A stretch of DNA of 64,000 nucleotides from Apiotrichum sp. Y4204 (lineage: Eukaryota > Basidiomycota > Tremellomycetes > Trichosporonales > Trichosporonaceae), in the NCBI GenBank assembly GCA_025531455.1, contig JAMYHL010000001.1, positions 558,001 to 622,000 of the forward strand. The letters run 5' to 3'. The notes beneath the pieces were generated by a model. The model was not told the DNA's origin and made no database searches. It saw only the letters and a list, made by a program, of their open reading frames with translations. Below, piece by piece: positions 23,933-37,298 of the stretch. Positions within the stretch are counted from its first letter, which is position 1. Each line of letters starts with the position of its first letter. Both the position numbers and the translations under genes were made by a program.

Positions 23933-26900
23933 ACGCGCTGGACGCAATCACACAAGCGGACCCCTTTCGGTCAATGGTCGTTTCTCACCAATACACACAC
24001 ACATCATATAGAACCACCTGGACGCATCGAGGAACACTGCGGCGCCAACCCTCGGGCCAACTTCACGACATTACTCTCTGTACAGTTGTATTCATCATCC
24101 TGTCGACATCTTGACTGCCATTTTGCATCGCACTCGCCTCCCCCATCCATAGCGTCTAATTCACGACGTACAATAATGAATGCTCAAGAGCGTCTTGCCT
24201 ATTCAACTGTGTTTACTTGACGGCCCAAAAACATTGACTACGACTCATACATAGCACACTCGACTCGCCATCGTATTAGACACCATTGCACCATATGCAG
24301 ACACATATATTAGCGGATTACCTTCATTATCATTCTCGCCGGTACGGGATGGAACCGGGGATAGAGGGTGTGCAAGTGGGCCGAGCGGGCAAGCGCAGAC
24401 GCTAAGCGGCGACCAGTAGGGCGTGTGCGGAGACGGAGCAATGACCGCAAAAGTGGATGTCAGGGTGTTCCGAATTTGGCTCGGATGCAACTCCCGCAAG
24501 CTGCCACTGGCCACTGGCCACCGGCCACTGTGTGGGGATGTGATCGCGGTGATCGAATGACTGCACGCGCTCACACGCTCCCGCTGGCGGACCATTGGTC
24601 GTCTGCCGTCTGCCGGACCTGACGGACCTGGGTGACAGCTCAGTGGACGCGAGTGCGTGGCCAGGTGGAACGATTTTCTCCGGCCCTCCGGACTGCAGTC
24701 TTCGGCCTCCGGCTTCCGGCCTCGGGCCTCCAATTCAACCCCCGGTCTGGATTGCAGAGCTACGTGGGTCTAGAGATTTTTTAATAATCAGTTTGTCAGT
24801 ACTTGCTGACTGGCCAAGATTTTGTAATCCCATGCACCTGGTTGTTGAACACCTGGGGAGGGGCCATATGTACAACCATACTATCATGCTGTCATGAGCG
24901 TGTCAGTTCCTGGATCTTAAGAGCCATGAGACCTTGGGGAGCAGCTTTGATCGCTCTGCGTGACGGCCTCGTACCTCCGTGCCTCTTCGGTCGGCCTCCG
25001 CGCTCCGCTCTGCGCTTCACACACGCAGTGTTGACCCACTGTGATGCATCTTGTGTTCCGCCACTCTGACTCTCATGCTCTCAGACGTCGCGTGCAAGCT
25101 GGTCCGCTGGGACACTCTACAGTGCGGAACAGCGCGGGCCGAGGGTCGGGCACGGGCACGTCGTGCGCTTCTCGCCCCCGTCATCATCTTGCATCTCGCC
25201 CCGCGCCCAACCTCCAACTTGGAAGCTTATGCTCATGCTCAAACTTGCGGCACAGCGAACGCGTCGGGAGTACAGAATGGGGTGCGAGTACGACGGTTCA
25301 CACACATGGTGCCACTCGCTACGCCAGGTGCGGACTACCACCTGCCAGGGAAGCCGGCACGCGGGGTGGTGTGTATAGAATTGTATACCGCTGAAAATCC
25401 CATCTGGCCCATCTCGCCATCTCGCCATCTCGCTATCTCTCGGCCGCGGCACAGCGTTCCCAAACGCCGGGTTCCCAGCGGCCTGCGTGGCTGGGAAAAC
25501 CCCCGGATCACGGTCCCTATGTCCCTGGCCTTGCATGCATACCGCTCTACCCTTATTTCTGCTGCGCGATGCTTCGGTACTTTGGTGCACGAGCAACGCG
25601 CAAAACGGAGCGGGGCGGCACGCGGTCGACTGGTGGCAGTGTGCAACAGTAGTGTGCCGTATAGCAGTAGTGTGCGCGTGTGCGGCGCGGTGGCCGATGA
25701 CTCATGGGCCCATGACGGAGCGCCGATGTGGCATGTGGCAGTGGAGCCAGCCATGTGGATCATCGCAGCACGCGCCAGTGTTGCCGTGTGGCGGCAATGG
25801 CTGCTTCGGGCAGTATCATGATACATGGCGCGTCGCGCGCAGGGGTCTTTGTGTGTGAAAGTGGAGTAAGCTCCGTTTCGGTGACTTTGCATGGCGCGCT
25901 GGCGCACGACTTGTGCATTGTGTTGTGCATCATTGTAATATTGTGTGCACTGTGGGTGCAGGGTATACTTTGTTTGTGTGTGTCAGCGTGTCTGGGATCG
26001 TGTGTCGTGGCTGTGGCTGTGAATGGCAGACACGTAGAAAGCAGAGCAGTGTATACACACGCATTTCGTCCGAGATCAAGACGTGGCGTGGGGCGGCGGC
26101 ATGGACGCGCGTAGGGTCGCGTCTGGCTAGCGCTCACCACACATCCGCTGCCAAGCCCCTACTGCGCACACTTTGTCGCACGACTCGATGCATCCAAAAC
26201 TGCGCTGCACTGCGCAAGGGGTAAGCTGCAAGCTGCAAGCTGCAAGCGGCAAGCAATCGCACGCCGCAACAGAATGCAAAACACTAGAGCGAAGAATGCA
26301 GTGCACCGGACACGGAACGCAACCAGCAAAGAACCAGGGTGCATACCAGAACCAGAACCGCCATGCGCCACCGCGCATCGCATCGCGCCGTCCTTGCGGC
26401 CTTGCATCTTTTCGAGTCCTTTCGTTCCGCGGTGCAGAACGCCTGCCGCGAGGCTCTCCGGGCCGGATGGTGGCGCTGCCGAACGGACCTAGAGCATCAG
26501 GATCACGATGCACAAGGCCGAGAACGAGGCGACGAGCTACGCGGCCTCGAGGGCTCGAGGTGTCGAGGCCACGAGGCCATCCCGCCACGGGGCCGTGCGC
26601 CGCCACGCTCATTTCGTTGGCGCAGTCCAGAACCACGCCTCGAGCACTCATCTCCCTCAGCTTCCCGGCATCCTGTCTTCCAAATCGCTGGTCCCTGCTT
26701 CCTGATTCCTGCTTCCCGCTTCCGAGCATCTGGGATTGGAATTGCTCGGGGACAGCGGGGGCCGTGCGGCAACCACGCAGCGCAGACGCTCATGTCTCGC
26801 CGCGGCGCCACATACCGAACTCCATGCTCGACATCAGCTTGGCCACAGCTTGGCGCAGCAGTGGCGCGCCGCACGACGTGGAGACACGGGATGCTCCGGG

Positions 26901-28876
26901 CATGTTTGTGATCTTCCATTGCATCCGAGTATCTGAGGTCCTCGCTAGTGTGTCGTGCATCCCGCGGGCTCGGGCTGCGCAGCTGCTTCTCGCGTTGGCA
27001 TTGGGGTCCGGCGACAACCGTCCGGCCGATGCCGATGCGGATGCCGCCGGCGAGCTGTTCGCGGTGCGCCGCACATGCATCTCCAACTCCACAGATACAC
27101 ACATTACCCACAACGGCCTCCACCCTGTTTCCGGCGAGAATCCGGACCGGCGGGGAATGATGTCCGTGACAATGGCCAGAGATAACGACTCGGGCCCACT
27201 CGCTGACTCGTGTCGTTCGATACAGATGCGCAGATGCGTAGGATGCTACTCTGTTTCCATGTTACGATGTCTAGTGCTACCGCAAGTTGTCGTCGATCTC
27301 TGGCGCGATGCAAAACGGGGCGCTGAAATCGAATCAGCACAAGCACAAGCAGCACTTGGTGACCGCTCATCATGCTTGGCTTCGCGATGCATTGCTCGAT
27401 CATGCTTCTTTTTTTCATTGCCTCATGGTTGCCTCACTTTGACCTCATTTTGACCTCACTGATTGCCTCGTTGCCTGGCTGTGGGGCTGCGAATTGTGGC
27501 ACGGATTGCTCTTCTGTACCTTGCGCCTTGCTCCCATATCTCTCATATTCTGGCCATTTCTGGCGGTCTGTGAGACGGTTCGAGAAACTCGATGCGCCTG
27601 CAGCCGTCGCAATTGTCGGTTCTGATGTACCCGGTCCGTTACCTTACTTCTCAGATTCACATGTGTTCGAGACTCGGAGCCTCGGAGGATCGAGGGATTC
27701 ACATGTGCAGGGATGCTATTCTGCGATCCGTGTTCTGTCTGTGGTAACATCAAACAACGTAACCGCAGCTATGGCAAGCATGCGAGCATGACGCGCATGA
27801 CGCGCAGCGCGCAGCATGACGTGTCTCTCATTCCCAGGATCCCAGTCCGGCATCTGCTTTCAAGCTTTCTCCCCTGTCTGTTTCCCCTGCCCGAGCCCGG
27901 GATATCCGGATACGCCCCTTGCGCCGCCAGACATGTGCTCGCCCATCCATACAGCCATGTAATAATCAAAACATACTCCCATGCCCGACGATTGCAAACC
28001 ATGAGCTTGTCGCGCAAGTCTCCGCGTCGCCGCGCCTGCGCTTAATCCCCTTCGAGGTCCGACCCCGCAGCTCGGTGAACACATGCATGTAATACCGTAC
28101 ATGTAATACCTCTATACGTACTCCATGCACATGTGCTCTGTATCCCATTACCCATGAAGGCACGACAAGAGATGCCTTAATTGCATTCCCCACCCCCCAA
28201 ACACAACCCGGAGATCGTCCCCCTCCCCTCCCGCTCCCGCTCAAGAAATGGACAATTCACACGACCATCCATCCCTGTGCATTCGCTTCATCCGCGTTTC
28301 CCACAGAGGGGAATGTTGTGGCTAGGCGTCCCAATATAGGTCGGCCACCATATACCATGCATAGCCGAGACGCAGTCGCAGTTCGGTGGCCGGCCACCGA
28401 CCTCCGACTACCGGCATCGGACCGGGTTTTTTTTGTTTGCCGCCGGCATTGATGCCCCCGCCACCTGATGTCATCTTGTTGACAAGAGTCTAAAAATCCC
28501 CAGTCCCTGGTCGAGCATTCCGCACTCGCACCATGATTTGTGATTTACATTCCAGTTCATTTCATTCTGGACCATTCTAAATGACTAGTCTGGTATCTTG
28601 GACGACGGAGATTATGTACGTATTCCCACAGGGCGTAGAACCCTTTGCAGTGGTCGTGTGCATCGCGCTCTGTGAAGCCATGCATGTGATTCGACACGCG
28701 CGCATATCGCGCGTAATGCTAAGCGCGATCCCCAGGATTGTTGTGGGCGTAGTGGGCATATCTATCTGCAGAGCTGCAGAGCACGCAGGCTGCCCACACC
28801 CCGCCACCTCAACTAGCCTCCACTCCTTCCACCAGTCTTCTACTTCCAGCTAGTTGCAGAGGGCATCGCGGACGGT
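23933..28876. other. Gene desert, right part: slippage-rich, TA-poor DNA
   Basis: No supportable gene. The first 250 bases are likely the cyclin 3' UTR. From about 24.4 to 27.5 kb the DNA is full of short imperfect tandem copies: GCCACTG units near 24.50 kb, TCGCCATC near 25.41 kb, AAGCTGC near 26.22 kb. TA dinucleotides are scarce, so long open frames arise on both strands, including a 421-codon frame from ATG 26188 to 27453. Its predicted protein is not domain-like, and equally open frames overlap it in antisense. Confidence 0.4.
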
Positions 28877-28955
28877 GTTCCCGCACCGATGTTCCCGCAC
28901 CGATGTTCCCGCACCGGTGTTCCCGCACCGATGATCCCGCGCCGGTATTCCCCCG
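28877..28955 (-). repeat. 14-bp tandem repeat, about 5.5 copies
   Basis: The unit is GTTCCCGCACCGAT. Copies 1, 2 and 4 are identical, copy 3 differs by one base, copy 5 by three, and a partial sixth follows. Strand is arbitrary. Not part of a recognised gene. Confidence 0.9.
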
Positions 28956-31900
28956 AAGTGGGCTACAGAATGAGAATGCAGAGAATACAAACAATAGCGT
29001 CGAGAAGCGCAGGACGGCATAACGTAGAACTTGCATAGCGCAGCACGCAATACTGGTACCGAATACAACGCTTACTGATAGATTGTATTCCTAGTCGTCG
29101 CCTAAACTGATTATGCAGAATAGACCCCACAACACACATTGCATTCCCTCCAGATGAAGCCTAGATTTAGGTGGAACAAAGTAATCATGTCCGACACATT
29201 CTTGGGCATTTTGATTTGATTCCCAGCCCACCGGTTGGAGGCGGATGTCGGCATTCAGACCCTGTGACCTGCGGCAAGCTGCTAGCTGCTCTAGTCGGTC
29301 AGTCGAGCGTCGTGAGCGGGTCCCTACGATGCGGAATGGGCTAGAATGGTCAACAGAAGGAATTAGGGCGGAGCGAGGCATTGTCTCACATGCAGCTTAG
29401 CATTCCAGACAACGACACCCCTCAAAATAGGGTGTCTCACGCCGCACCTAACTGCCATCCCTATGCCGTCCATCACTGGCACATGCCGTCCATCACTGGC
29501 ACAATAGAACACCATTCACGAGCTCGTTGGACCGCTATACGATCGGGATGAACGCCGCAAAGAATGGATGGACGCTGATAAATCTCCCACTTGTCAGCTG
29601 CCTACGACAGCGCGCTAGTCGGCGGTGACATCCGTGGCCGCGGCTAGCCGTCGAGTGCAGGCGCTAGAAGGCGAGTCGTACGTTCTGCGCTATGGGTGAT
29701 CTGGCTAGTGGCGAGTCTTAGATGTCAGAATGGAGACTGAGACTGAGACGGGTCCAAACGGTGATTAGAAGCATCTTGTAGAGCAAAACGGATCAGCAGA
29801 TCCAAGATGACAATCAGAATTCAGAAGGTCAAGAGGACGATTATCAGATCCCCTGATCAGCATGATCAGCAGATCACCGTCAAAGGATCAGCCGATCACT
29901 AAAACTTCGAATTTCAGATTCCTTCCAGAACCAAACAAGAAGGACTCTAAACCCCCAAGTCCTTTCCACAGGTCCCACAACGCCCAGTCCTTTGCCCTCT
30001 ATTCATCCCCCATTCCACAGCGATCCGGATCTCGGTGCCCGGTGCCAGCCGTTTCCGCCGCCCCCGGCGTGGCGCAGGGCCTCCCTCCCCGGCCCCGGGG
30101 TATGCGGCGCACAGCACGTATTGTGCTCTACGCCGATACACAGTAACCCATATCCGCGTACGGCGGTCCCGCGGGCCGCGGTCGGCGTCGGTTGGTGGCG
30201 GTGGGCAACGTGGTCCGCCAGGCGACGCCGCGAGTGTCAGGGCTTGACACCTATCATGTCGGCCTCGGCCATAGGCCATGTTCCTGTGCCAACGGATGGC
30301 GGGCACTACCGCACGGACCGAGCGATGCGAGTACATGCGAGCGATCAGCATGATCAGGAGTGGGCATTCAATGCCTCCAACCGTTCCACACCACCGGCAC
30401 CATTGTCTAACCGTGCCACCCAAAGATCCAGAGATTTGGCGATCGCGCTCATACGCCACCGGGGCAAGTTACCGGACGCGTCGAGACCGGCATGCACCGG
30501 CAAGCACAGGCACACGCGGCCCGCAGTCGCAGGTGGCACTCGATGGCCAGTGCGCAGTGCATGCTTGCCGGCGGGATCGGACACGACTGGGCGACCTGTG
30601 CGTGCTCGTGACGATCCCAGTCCCGAATGGCCACTTTGGGACATTGGAACTCTTCTCCTTCTTGCATCTGGCAGCGCATGACTGGACGCATTTCTCGTTC
30701 CTCGATCCTCGATCCTGCACACTGCGCCCTGTCGCGCATCGCTTTGGCGCGTTGGATGGCGCGTTGGTGGCCATGTGGGCCGCGGTGCGGTGTCTCGTGT
30801 AGATCTTGGGGGTCGCGGATGGTGCCGTGGCGCAGCGTTACGTCAGACCATCAGGATCGGCAGGACGAGGATCGGCAGATTGCGATCGTCAGGATCAAAG
30901 GGGGTATGGCGCGGATCATGGATGTCAAGAGCAAGGATCCGGCCGCGATCGCGCGAGGAGCACGCTGACACGCTGACGAAGGTACGCTAGGTACGGAGCG
31001 CGCGGCGTGCTTTGGTTAGACTGAAACGGAACTGTGCACAATGGGACCACATGAGTAGGATCGGAAACACGAAGCAACGCTGCCTGCAGCCAAGATGGCC
31101 AGGATGCAGAACAAGCGCAAGGCAGTGACAGCATCCCGACACGACTGAAACATCCACAACAGCGGGCTTTACAGACCGAGCTGCGGCTCCGGGCTATGCG
31201 GACTGATCACGGAAGCGAGAACTAGCGAGTGTACACTGTACGATCCCATACAGCCAAGCATTTATCATGGATAACGTGGAAGTGTAAGCGAGTCTGACCC
31301 GCACAAAGCCTGGATGGGATCCAGGCCTCAACTTGTGAGTTTGTCTGCTTTTGAAATCTATTCGCCTGATCATAATCTCGTGATGTCAAATCCTACGTGC
31401 ACGCGGCGCGGGGCCGTGGGTAGAGCTGGCTTGTGTGACTTCTTGTGCCACCTCTCGAACGGTGTATCTGCAACAGGTCAGGAGAGTGACCAAGTGGACC
31501 AGTTTTGCGCGTGGCACTCGGGGCAGCTCAAGGCCGGCAGAGCTCCTAGTCGAGGCACAGATCAATGCCAAAGCTGGATCGGCAGGTCCCACTCATGGCA
31601 CCAATCCACTGATCCACGGAGCCGAGCCACTGGCGATCGCGCCACACACTCACCTACTGAACTCCGGTCTCAGCGCCTCAGCCCTCGGTCAGTCTTCAAG
31701 AACGATACCGCTGACAATTGACAAATTCAGCCCTCGAACTCTATGCTCCTATCCTTGTGCCAGAGGCAAGTACCGACGTGCACGCAGGGCTCCGTGCCAC
31801 GTCCCCATACGACGCATGCGCCATACGATGCCTCATCCCGATCTCCCACATCTTCATGGATCACGCTCTGATCACCTGTGCAATTCGCTGGGGTATGATT

Positions 31901-34900
31901 GTGCCTGCTCGAGATCCCGTGCTGAGGTGCAGGACAGTCCAGGCGCGAATCAAGTCTAGGAACGGGACATCATCAGGCAATGATATTCGTGGGCATTGCA
32001 AACAATCGATCATATCTCTGTTGATCTAGGCGACGACTATCTGTGCAGCTGTGCTAGCTGCAAGTTACACGGCATGCAAGGGGAGAGCGCTTACAAGTGC
32101 ATAATGCAAGTACAGAGAGGAGCGTGGGACAAGTGGGATGATGGAATGGCGTGCGGGTGAGTGGATCGCCCATTCTAGATTGGGTGATCGTCGTCACAGG
32201 CACCAAACACGAAAAGCGCCGGAGGAGCCTGTTCCGGAAGACCCAGATTCTGAGAACATCTTTACGCGTAGACCCACTCAACCCACTACTCTGATGCTTT
32301 CCCGCTATGTTGATCACAATGACCCACTGCCCAGTGGCGCAGTAGCCGCTCCGCTCCTTGTTCCCACTCAGTGGCAGATCCAGCTGCGCGCCTCAATTGT
32401 GAATGGAAGCCTTCGCATAACGCATTGCCTTGCCGGTATTCGGCCCGCCCTCAGTATCAGGCAAAGCCGGCCAGGTTGGCCGTCCCGTTCTCCCAATCGC
32501 TTGCGCCTGGACGGGTGGAGCGGGGCTGGTATGCGGACCTGGATCTGATCTCTAGCCTGTCATCCCGCCATATCTTCGAGTCGGCAAGAGTTGGGGAAAC
32601 AACGGGAAGCAAATCTGATTATACGCTCGACGCTCCATGCTCAGTTAGGCTTCACCGTCTGCCACACTCTGCAACAGGTCACCAGGACGCGTTGTTTTTT
32701 TCCCACGTTACGCGCTTCAAATGAGTTGCTGGATCATCAATACAATTATCCAGACCAGATCTCCGAACCCCATATGTGTTCGAGGCACGGTCTGGTGATG
32801 CATAGCATCACGGGCAAAGCTTAACCAGGCCCCAATGACGACACTGCACCTTCACCACCTGGGAATGTGATGAGTATCAAGCACACTTTTTCTCAGACAG
32901 CTCCACACCCCAGAGGGGCCGTCGCCGATGGCTGTTCTGGGGCGCCTGGCGGGGTTGGGGCTGTGGAACCTTTGCCCTGGGCCCCGAACGCAGTCCTGCA
33001 GCGAGGGAAGAGGCACCCAACCGGCTGTAACCGTGGGTTCTGGGTGTCTCACCACACTTTGGTCTGGAGGTGCTGCGACTTTGTGGAGCGAATGCCGAAT
33101 CCAGTGTTATCCGGTGATTTCTTTGCTCGTTTGCACCATGTGCACGGTGTAATCCCGGCATCCTTCCGCCTTATCTTTCCCCTTTGAGCACTCGCGCCAC
33201 TAATCGCCAGACCGTACGCCGTAAATCTTGTATGGCTTGTTGCCCCTTCCCGTCCATGGGAATCACAATTGCTTGGCCAGTTCCCACGCTGCCAGCGGGC
33301 TCGTACAGCCCTGTGGCAGTCGCCTTTCGGGCTTGTGGAGCCGCAAACTCACATGTTGATTAACGTCAAAGCTCTTGCCCGAAAGTGAGATCGGGCTCCA
33401 ACGCGCCAAAACAGGCTTCAAGGTCCCGTCGGCCCGGGGGGTCGCTACGCAACCAGACGTGTCTCGCCCCTGCGCGCAACTGTGCGCCGTGCTTCAGCTT
33501 TGGAGCCACGCGTGATGAAACGAGATGGCAGATTGTGATCGCGGGGTGGCGTGATATCACAGCACGCCAACACGCCATCCCAGACGCACTACTCGGTGTG
33601 GCACCATTGTATCTTCGTTTATCCGCGCACAATAGCGTGGATGGCAAGTGGGAGGGCGCGTCTTTGGGCGCGCATAGCGTCCGACATCTTCGGACGTGGC
33701 TGAGCCAGTGCGCAATGGCATTCAAGGTGCGGGGTCAATGTGTCTAACATGTATCTTGATGGGGAAGCGTCGTTGGCGCACCCTAGGATGTGTTGGGGAC
33801 ACTTCATTCCCGATAGTGTCCTTGTTTAGAACCCGACTCGACCAGCTACGAGGCACCAGCTCCACTTGTCTCCGTTGGTAGCTCGTCTTCCATGTGCCTG
33901 GGCTCAATTGGGTGACCGGCCAGCGCCCCGGCTTTCGGCAGGTAGCGGTTTTTTAGTGGTGTTCGGCAGTTAGCCATCCTCTAGTGTGTGGTGTACGGCA
34001 CATTCTCGGCCCGATGCACCGCGATCGATCTCAAGATGTATTGGAGGTTCTGTTTAGACGCTGTCTGCAGCGCTTGTATACGCGTTGCGTCTACTATTTG
34101 TTTTACACGCTCCCACAAGCGCTTCTTTTACACGCCTCCTCAAGGATGTCGGCCCGCTCTGGCACCGGACGGGAGCCTTGCACAGCAACGTCACGGGTAG
34201 CATGCATGCACTCTTCAGGACCGGCACTCATATGCTGGCCATTTTCGCCATTGTCGTCTCATGGTTCACAGCATTATTTGCCGTGTGCCCTCATATTTCA
34301 CCACATCCTGAGGGCAAGGAACCGTCGTAACGAGCGAGCTTGCAGCACCACGGACTGCAAAGAAATCAATCGAGCCAGAAGCATCCCCAGGTTCATCCCA
34401 GGTCCATAATCCAGGTCCCGTCACGCGCGGGAGTGGTGTGGCAACCGCTCATAACATGCATCGCAGTGCACTGATTGGTGGCCAGCAGCATCGACGACTG
34501 GGAGCAAACACCGTCGACCCTGATATTCCAACTTATTCGTGTTCGGGGGGGGGGGAGCCCACAGATGTTTGCTGTGGGGCCCACCTTCTGCCCTAGACGT
34601 TCCTGGCTTCTGCCGATGGGAACCTGACGGATCTGGGACCTGAACAAACAGGCCGCGCGATGCTGGTTGGATGAGCGCTTCCGATGCCGCGGGAGAGGTG
34701 CGGAGACGTTTGGCGACGTTCGGAGGTTGGAGGTTTGCTTAATTACATGTTGTGCTCACACGCTCATTCGCTCTCGGCGTAATGTTGCCCTAACATGCTC
34801 ATTCGACGAATATCAGCTCTCATTGTTGTCAACATCCGAACCAACCAATCTGATGAAGCACCGAGCACGGCTGACTTTGACAAGCATGTTACACACATTG

Positions 34901-37298
34901 TTGCGAGGCAATACTGTGCGACTAACGGGAGGCGGCTGGCAAGCATGGACCATCCCCCTCTGGGCGTCGAAGTTCGTCACCAAGTAGGAGGCCACCGTTC
35001 CTGGAACGTTTTAGAGTTCCATGGTTACTCCCCGATTCAGCCGAGCCGAAGTCGACAGCCTCGCTATCAATCGGACAACCTGCCGCGGATGTAAGACTAT
35101 CCGTTCCGCGGTCCCGACCGCCCCAAACCGCGATGGCCCAGCCCACTTTGCGGCTCATGACATGCGAGCTAGTCCTCCACTCCTCCACCACGACCTTCAA
35201 ACATCTCCCCGCCTTGACAGCCAACCACAGACACAAGCACACCACTCACATCAGCTGATACGATCGAGTATCCGTGAGAACCCTGTCAGCTAGATACCGT
35301 TCCCTTTCGTGATGTTGGCCAGCCATCCACAAAATCATCTTGTGATTCTTTGGGGGCAGATGGTCACGCGAAGCTCGCTTCCCCACAGCTTGGAAGCATT
35401 AATGGGCCCCGGCGACGCCCCGCCGTTCCTTGTCTTACTCACAGCGGTGCAACGGCATGAGAAGTCAGACGCCACGCTGAGCAATCTGACCCATTCTCCT
35501 CACTGACAGCAGACATGATTAACACTTTGCGAGCAAGAGGTTTGTGTGAGATGCGAGCGCGTAGCAGCAACTCAAAGCTCTTGTCGGCAGGAATGCTTCC
35601 ATGCCCCCTTTGCCCATACGTTTCATGTTGGATTCGGTGCCTCCTGGCTACATTTCCCGGAGACAACTAACCAGTACCAATGATGAGAGCACTGACTGTG
35701 TCCAGGAATGTCAACAACTTTATCTCCGTGGCGGGGCTGGGAATGTCCGTTATGGCCTACTGACATTGCGTTCTTCCGTTGAGCGTGTCTACTCACATTC
35801 CATGAATTTTGGCTTGTGCGTTGTCGAAATGTGTTCTCACGCGTGTGGTTGTACCCTCCTTTGACGATCGCTACTTGCCTTCCAACCTCCGTTCAGACCA
35901 CCATGAACGAACGTGTCAGTTCAGCAGGACACTGGGAGGGCCCGAGCGTGCCATCTTTCTACAATATGGAGCCACTTGCTGCTGAATTGGGAAATTGGAT
36001 GTCGGTCATCCCATGCCCAACACAGACGGGACGGATATCATGCTAGCCACGTTAAGAAGGAGAGCCCTCTACAACTTGTGGGGTGTCACAAATGACGCCA
36101 CGATTCACCCATTCCTTATTCACGACAAACCGCAATGACCCATACCAAGCATAGACGTCGACGAGTTTCGTCCTCTGACCGCCCTGGCAGGTCTTTGACG
36201 ATGCAAGTGTTACCACTGTGGCTCCGACCCGGGAGTACACCCGCTTACAGGGTAAGCTGAGGAACGTGGAATGACTATTTTCGACAGCTCGACAGAGAAG
36301 AGCACGACTTTCCGAGACGCAAGACGCCGTGGCATTCATGTTTCGGGGCGCCCTCGGTCGGGTCTCGGCGCCCCCGCACCCCCGACAAAGAATCGGTACC
36401 GTGGAATTTCGGTGTGATCCCAAAACGTAAGGCATGTGAGGCATGTAATGCGAGTGCGTTCCTTGCGATGCTTCGCGATGGTGCAAGCGATGTGTCGTTT
36501 TGGAGAAGCACTGCCTCGCTCAGAGCAGCGCTTGCACCGAGCTCCGTGCCGAGCACTGCCGAGAAGCACCTTGTTTGTCAGAATCCCTAAAACCCTGCTG
36601 TGCATCTGACAGAGACTTATTCCGTGAGCGCAAGCGACCGGCTGTGAGGGGGGTTAAATCGTCTGCTCTCCACCCGTCACTGAGGAATGCCGCAAATGAC
36701 AAGGAATGTCAGCTCATCTACCTCTGGCCGCCTGGCGATCCTCCCCTTGGCCATCTCTGCAGTGCCAGGTTCCCCGTTCCTCGTAGAGATCGTAATATCG
36801 TAAAGGAGCTGGTTGACAGAGTTCCATTCCGTTGGAGCTCATCGTTACCACAACCGCATGGCAGCCATCTAAGACACATACGACGTTCAATATATTTCTG
36901 TGGGGCTGTGGAGCGTGTGAACCACAAACGATAGGAGGCCGAGCGAAGCAGTTGCATGGCTTGCGCCATGTCTCTGAGGAGAAACGTTGTCAAGGGCGAG
37001 TGACGAGTGCATGACTGCTCGTCTGAAGGATTCACTTCGCTTGATATTTCACCTTGGGGGGGCCAAATTCTTTCATTGAATTTCCGATTTTTCCGAGATG
37101 ACATGTGGATATGTGGTACGCGTGCGACCTTCATGTGTGAGGTGCATGGGGTGATGAGTGCAATGGTCACGTGATACTTTTGCCACCAGCAACTGTCCTA
37201 TGACGATGCACGCAGCGACAAGGTGAAACGACTCCCAACACGTCGACAACAACAATAACAATAGCGACGACCATAGTTCCCAATTCACTTCCATAACA
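28956..37298. other. Gene desert, far right part
   Basis: About 8.3 kb with no supportable gene. It includes a 20-bp tandem duplication (29463..29502), a GATCAG-rich stretch (about 29770-29905, echoed near 30840-30900) and a G9 run near 34545. Open frames are short and lack motifs. The last 100 bases before the FTS gene are likely its promoter and leader. Confidence 0.4.
29463..29502. repeat. 20-bp direct tandem duplication
   Basis: ATGCCGTCCATCACTGGCAC occurs twice with no gap and no mismatch, suggesting a recent duplication. Confidence 0.95.

Noticed and set aside
25051..25821. 256-codon + strand open frame in the desert
   Set aside because: Low-complexity, antisense frames equally open, and no domain-like pattern; explained by TA-poor DNA.
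35021..35293. Cys-containing frame near CRGCKTIRS, considered as a Zn2Cys6 factor
   Set aside because: Too few cysteines with the wrong spacing for a binuclear cluster.
5795..37298. Search by eye for retrotransposon, transposase, CRISPR or 5S/U6 RNA signatures
   Set aside because: No reverse transcriptase, integrase or transposase motif, no spaced direct-repeat array and no recognisable 5S or U6 core sequence was seen; strongly decayed elements cannot be excluded by eye.
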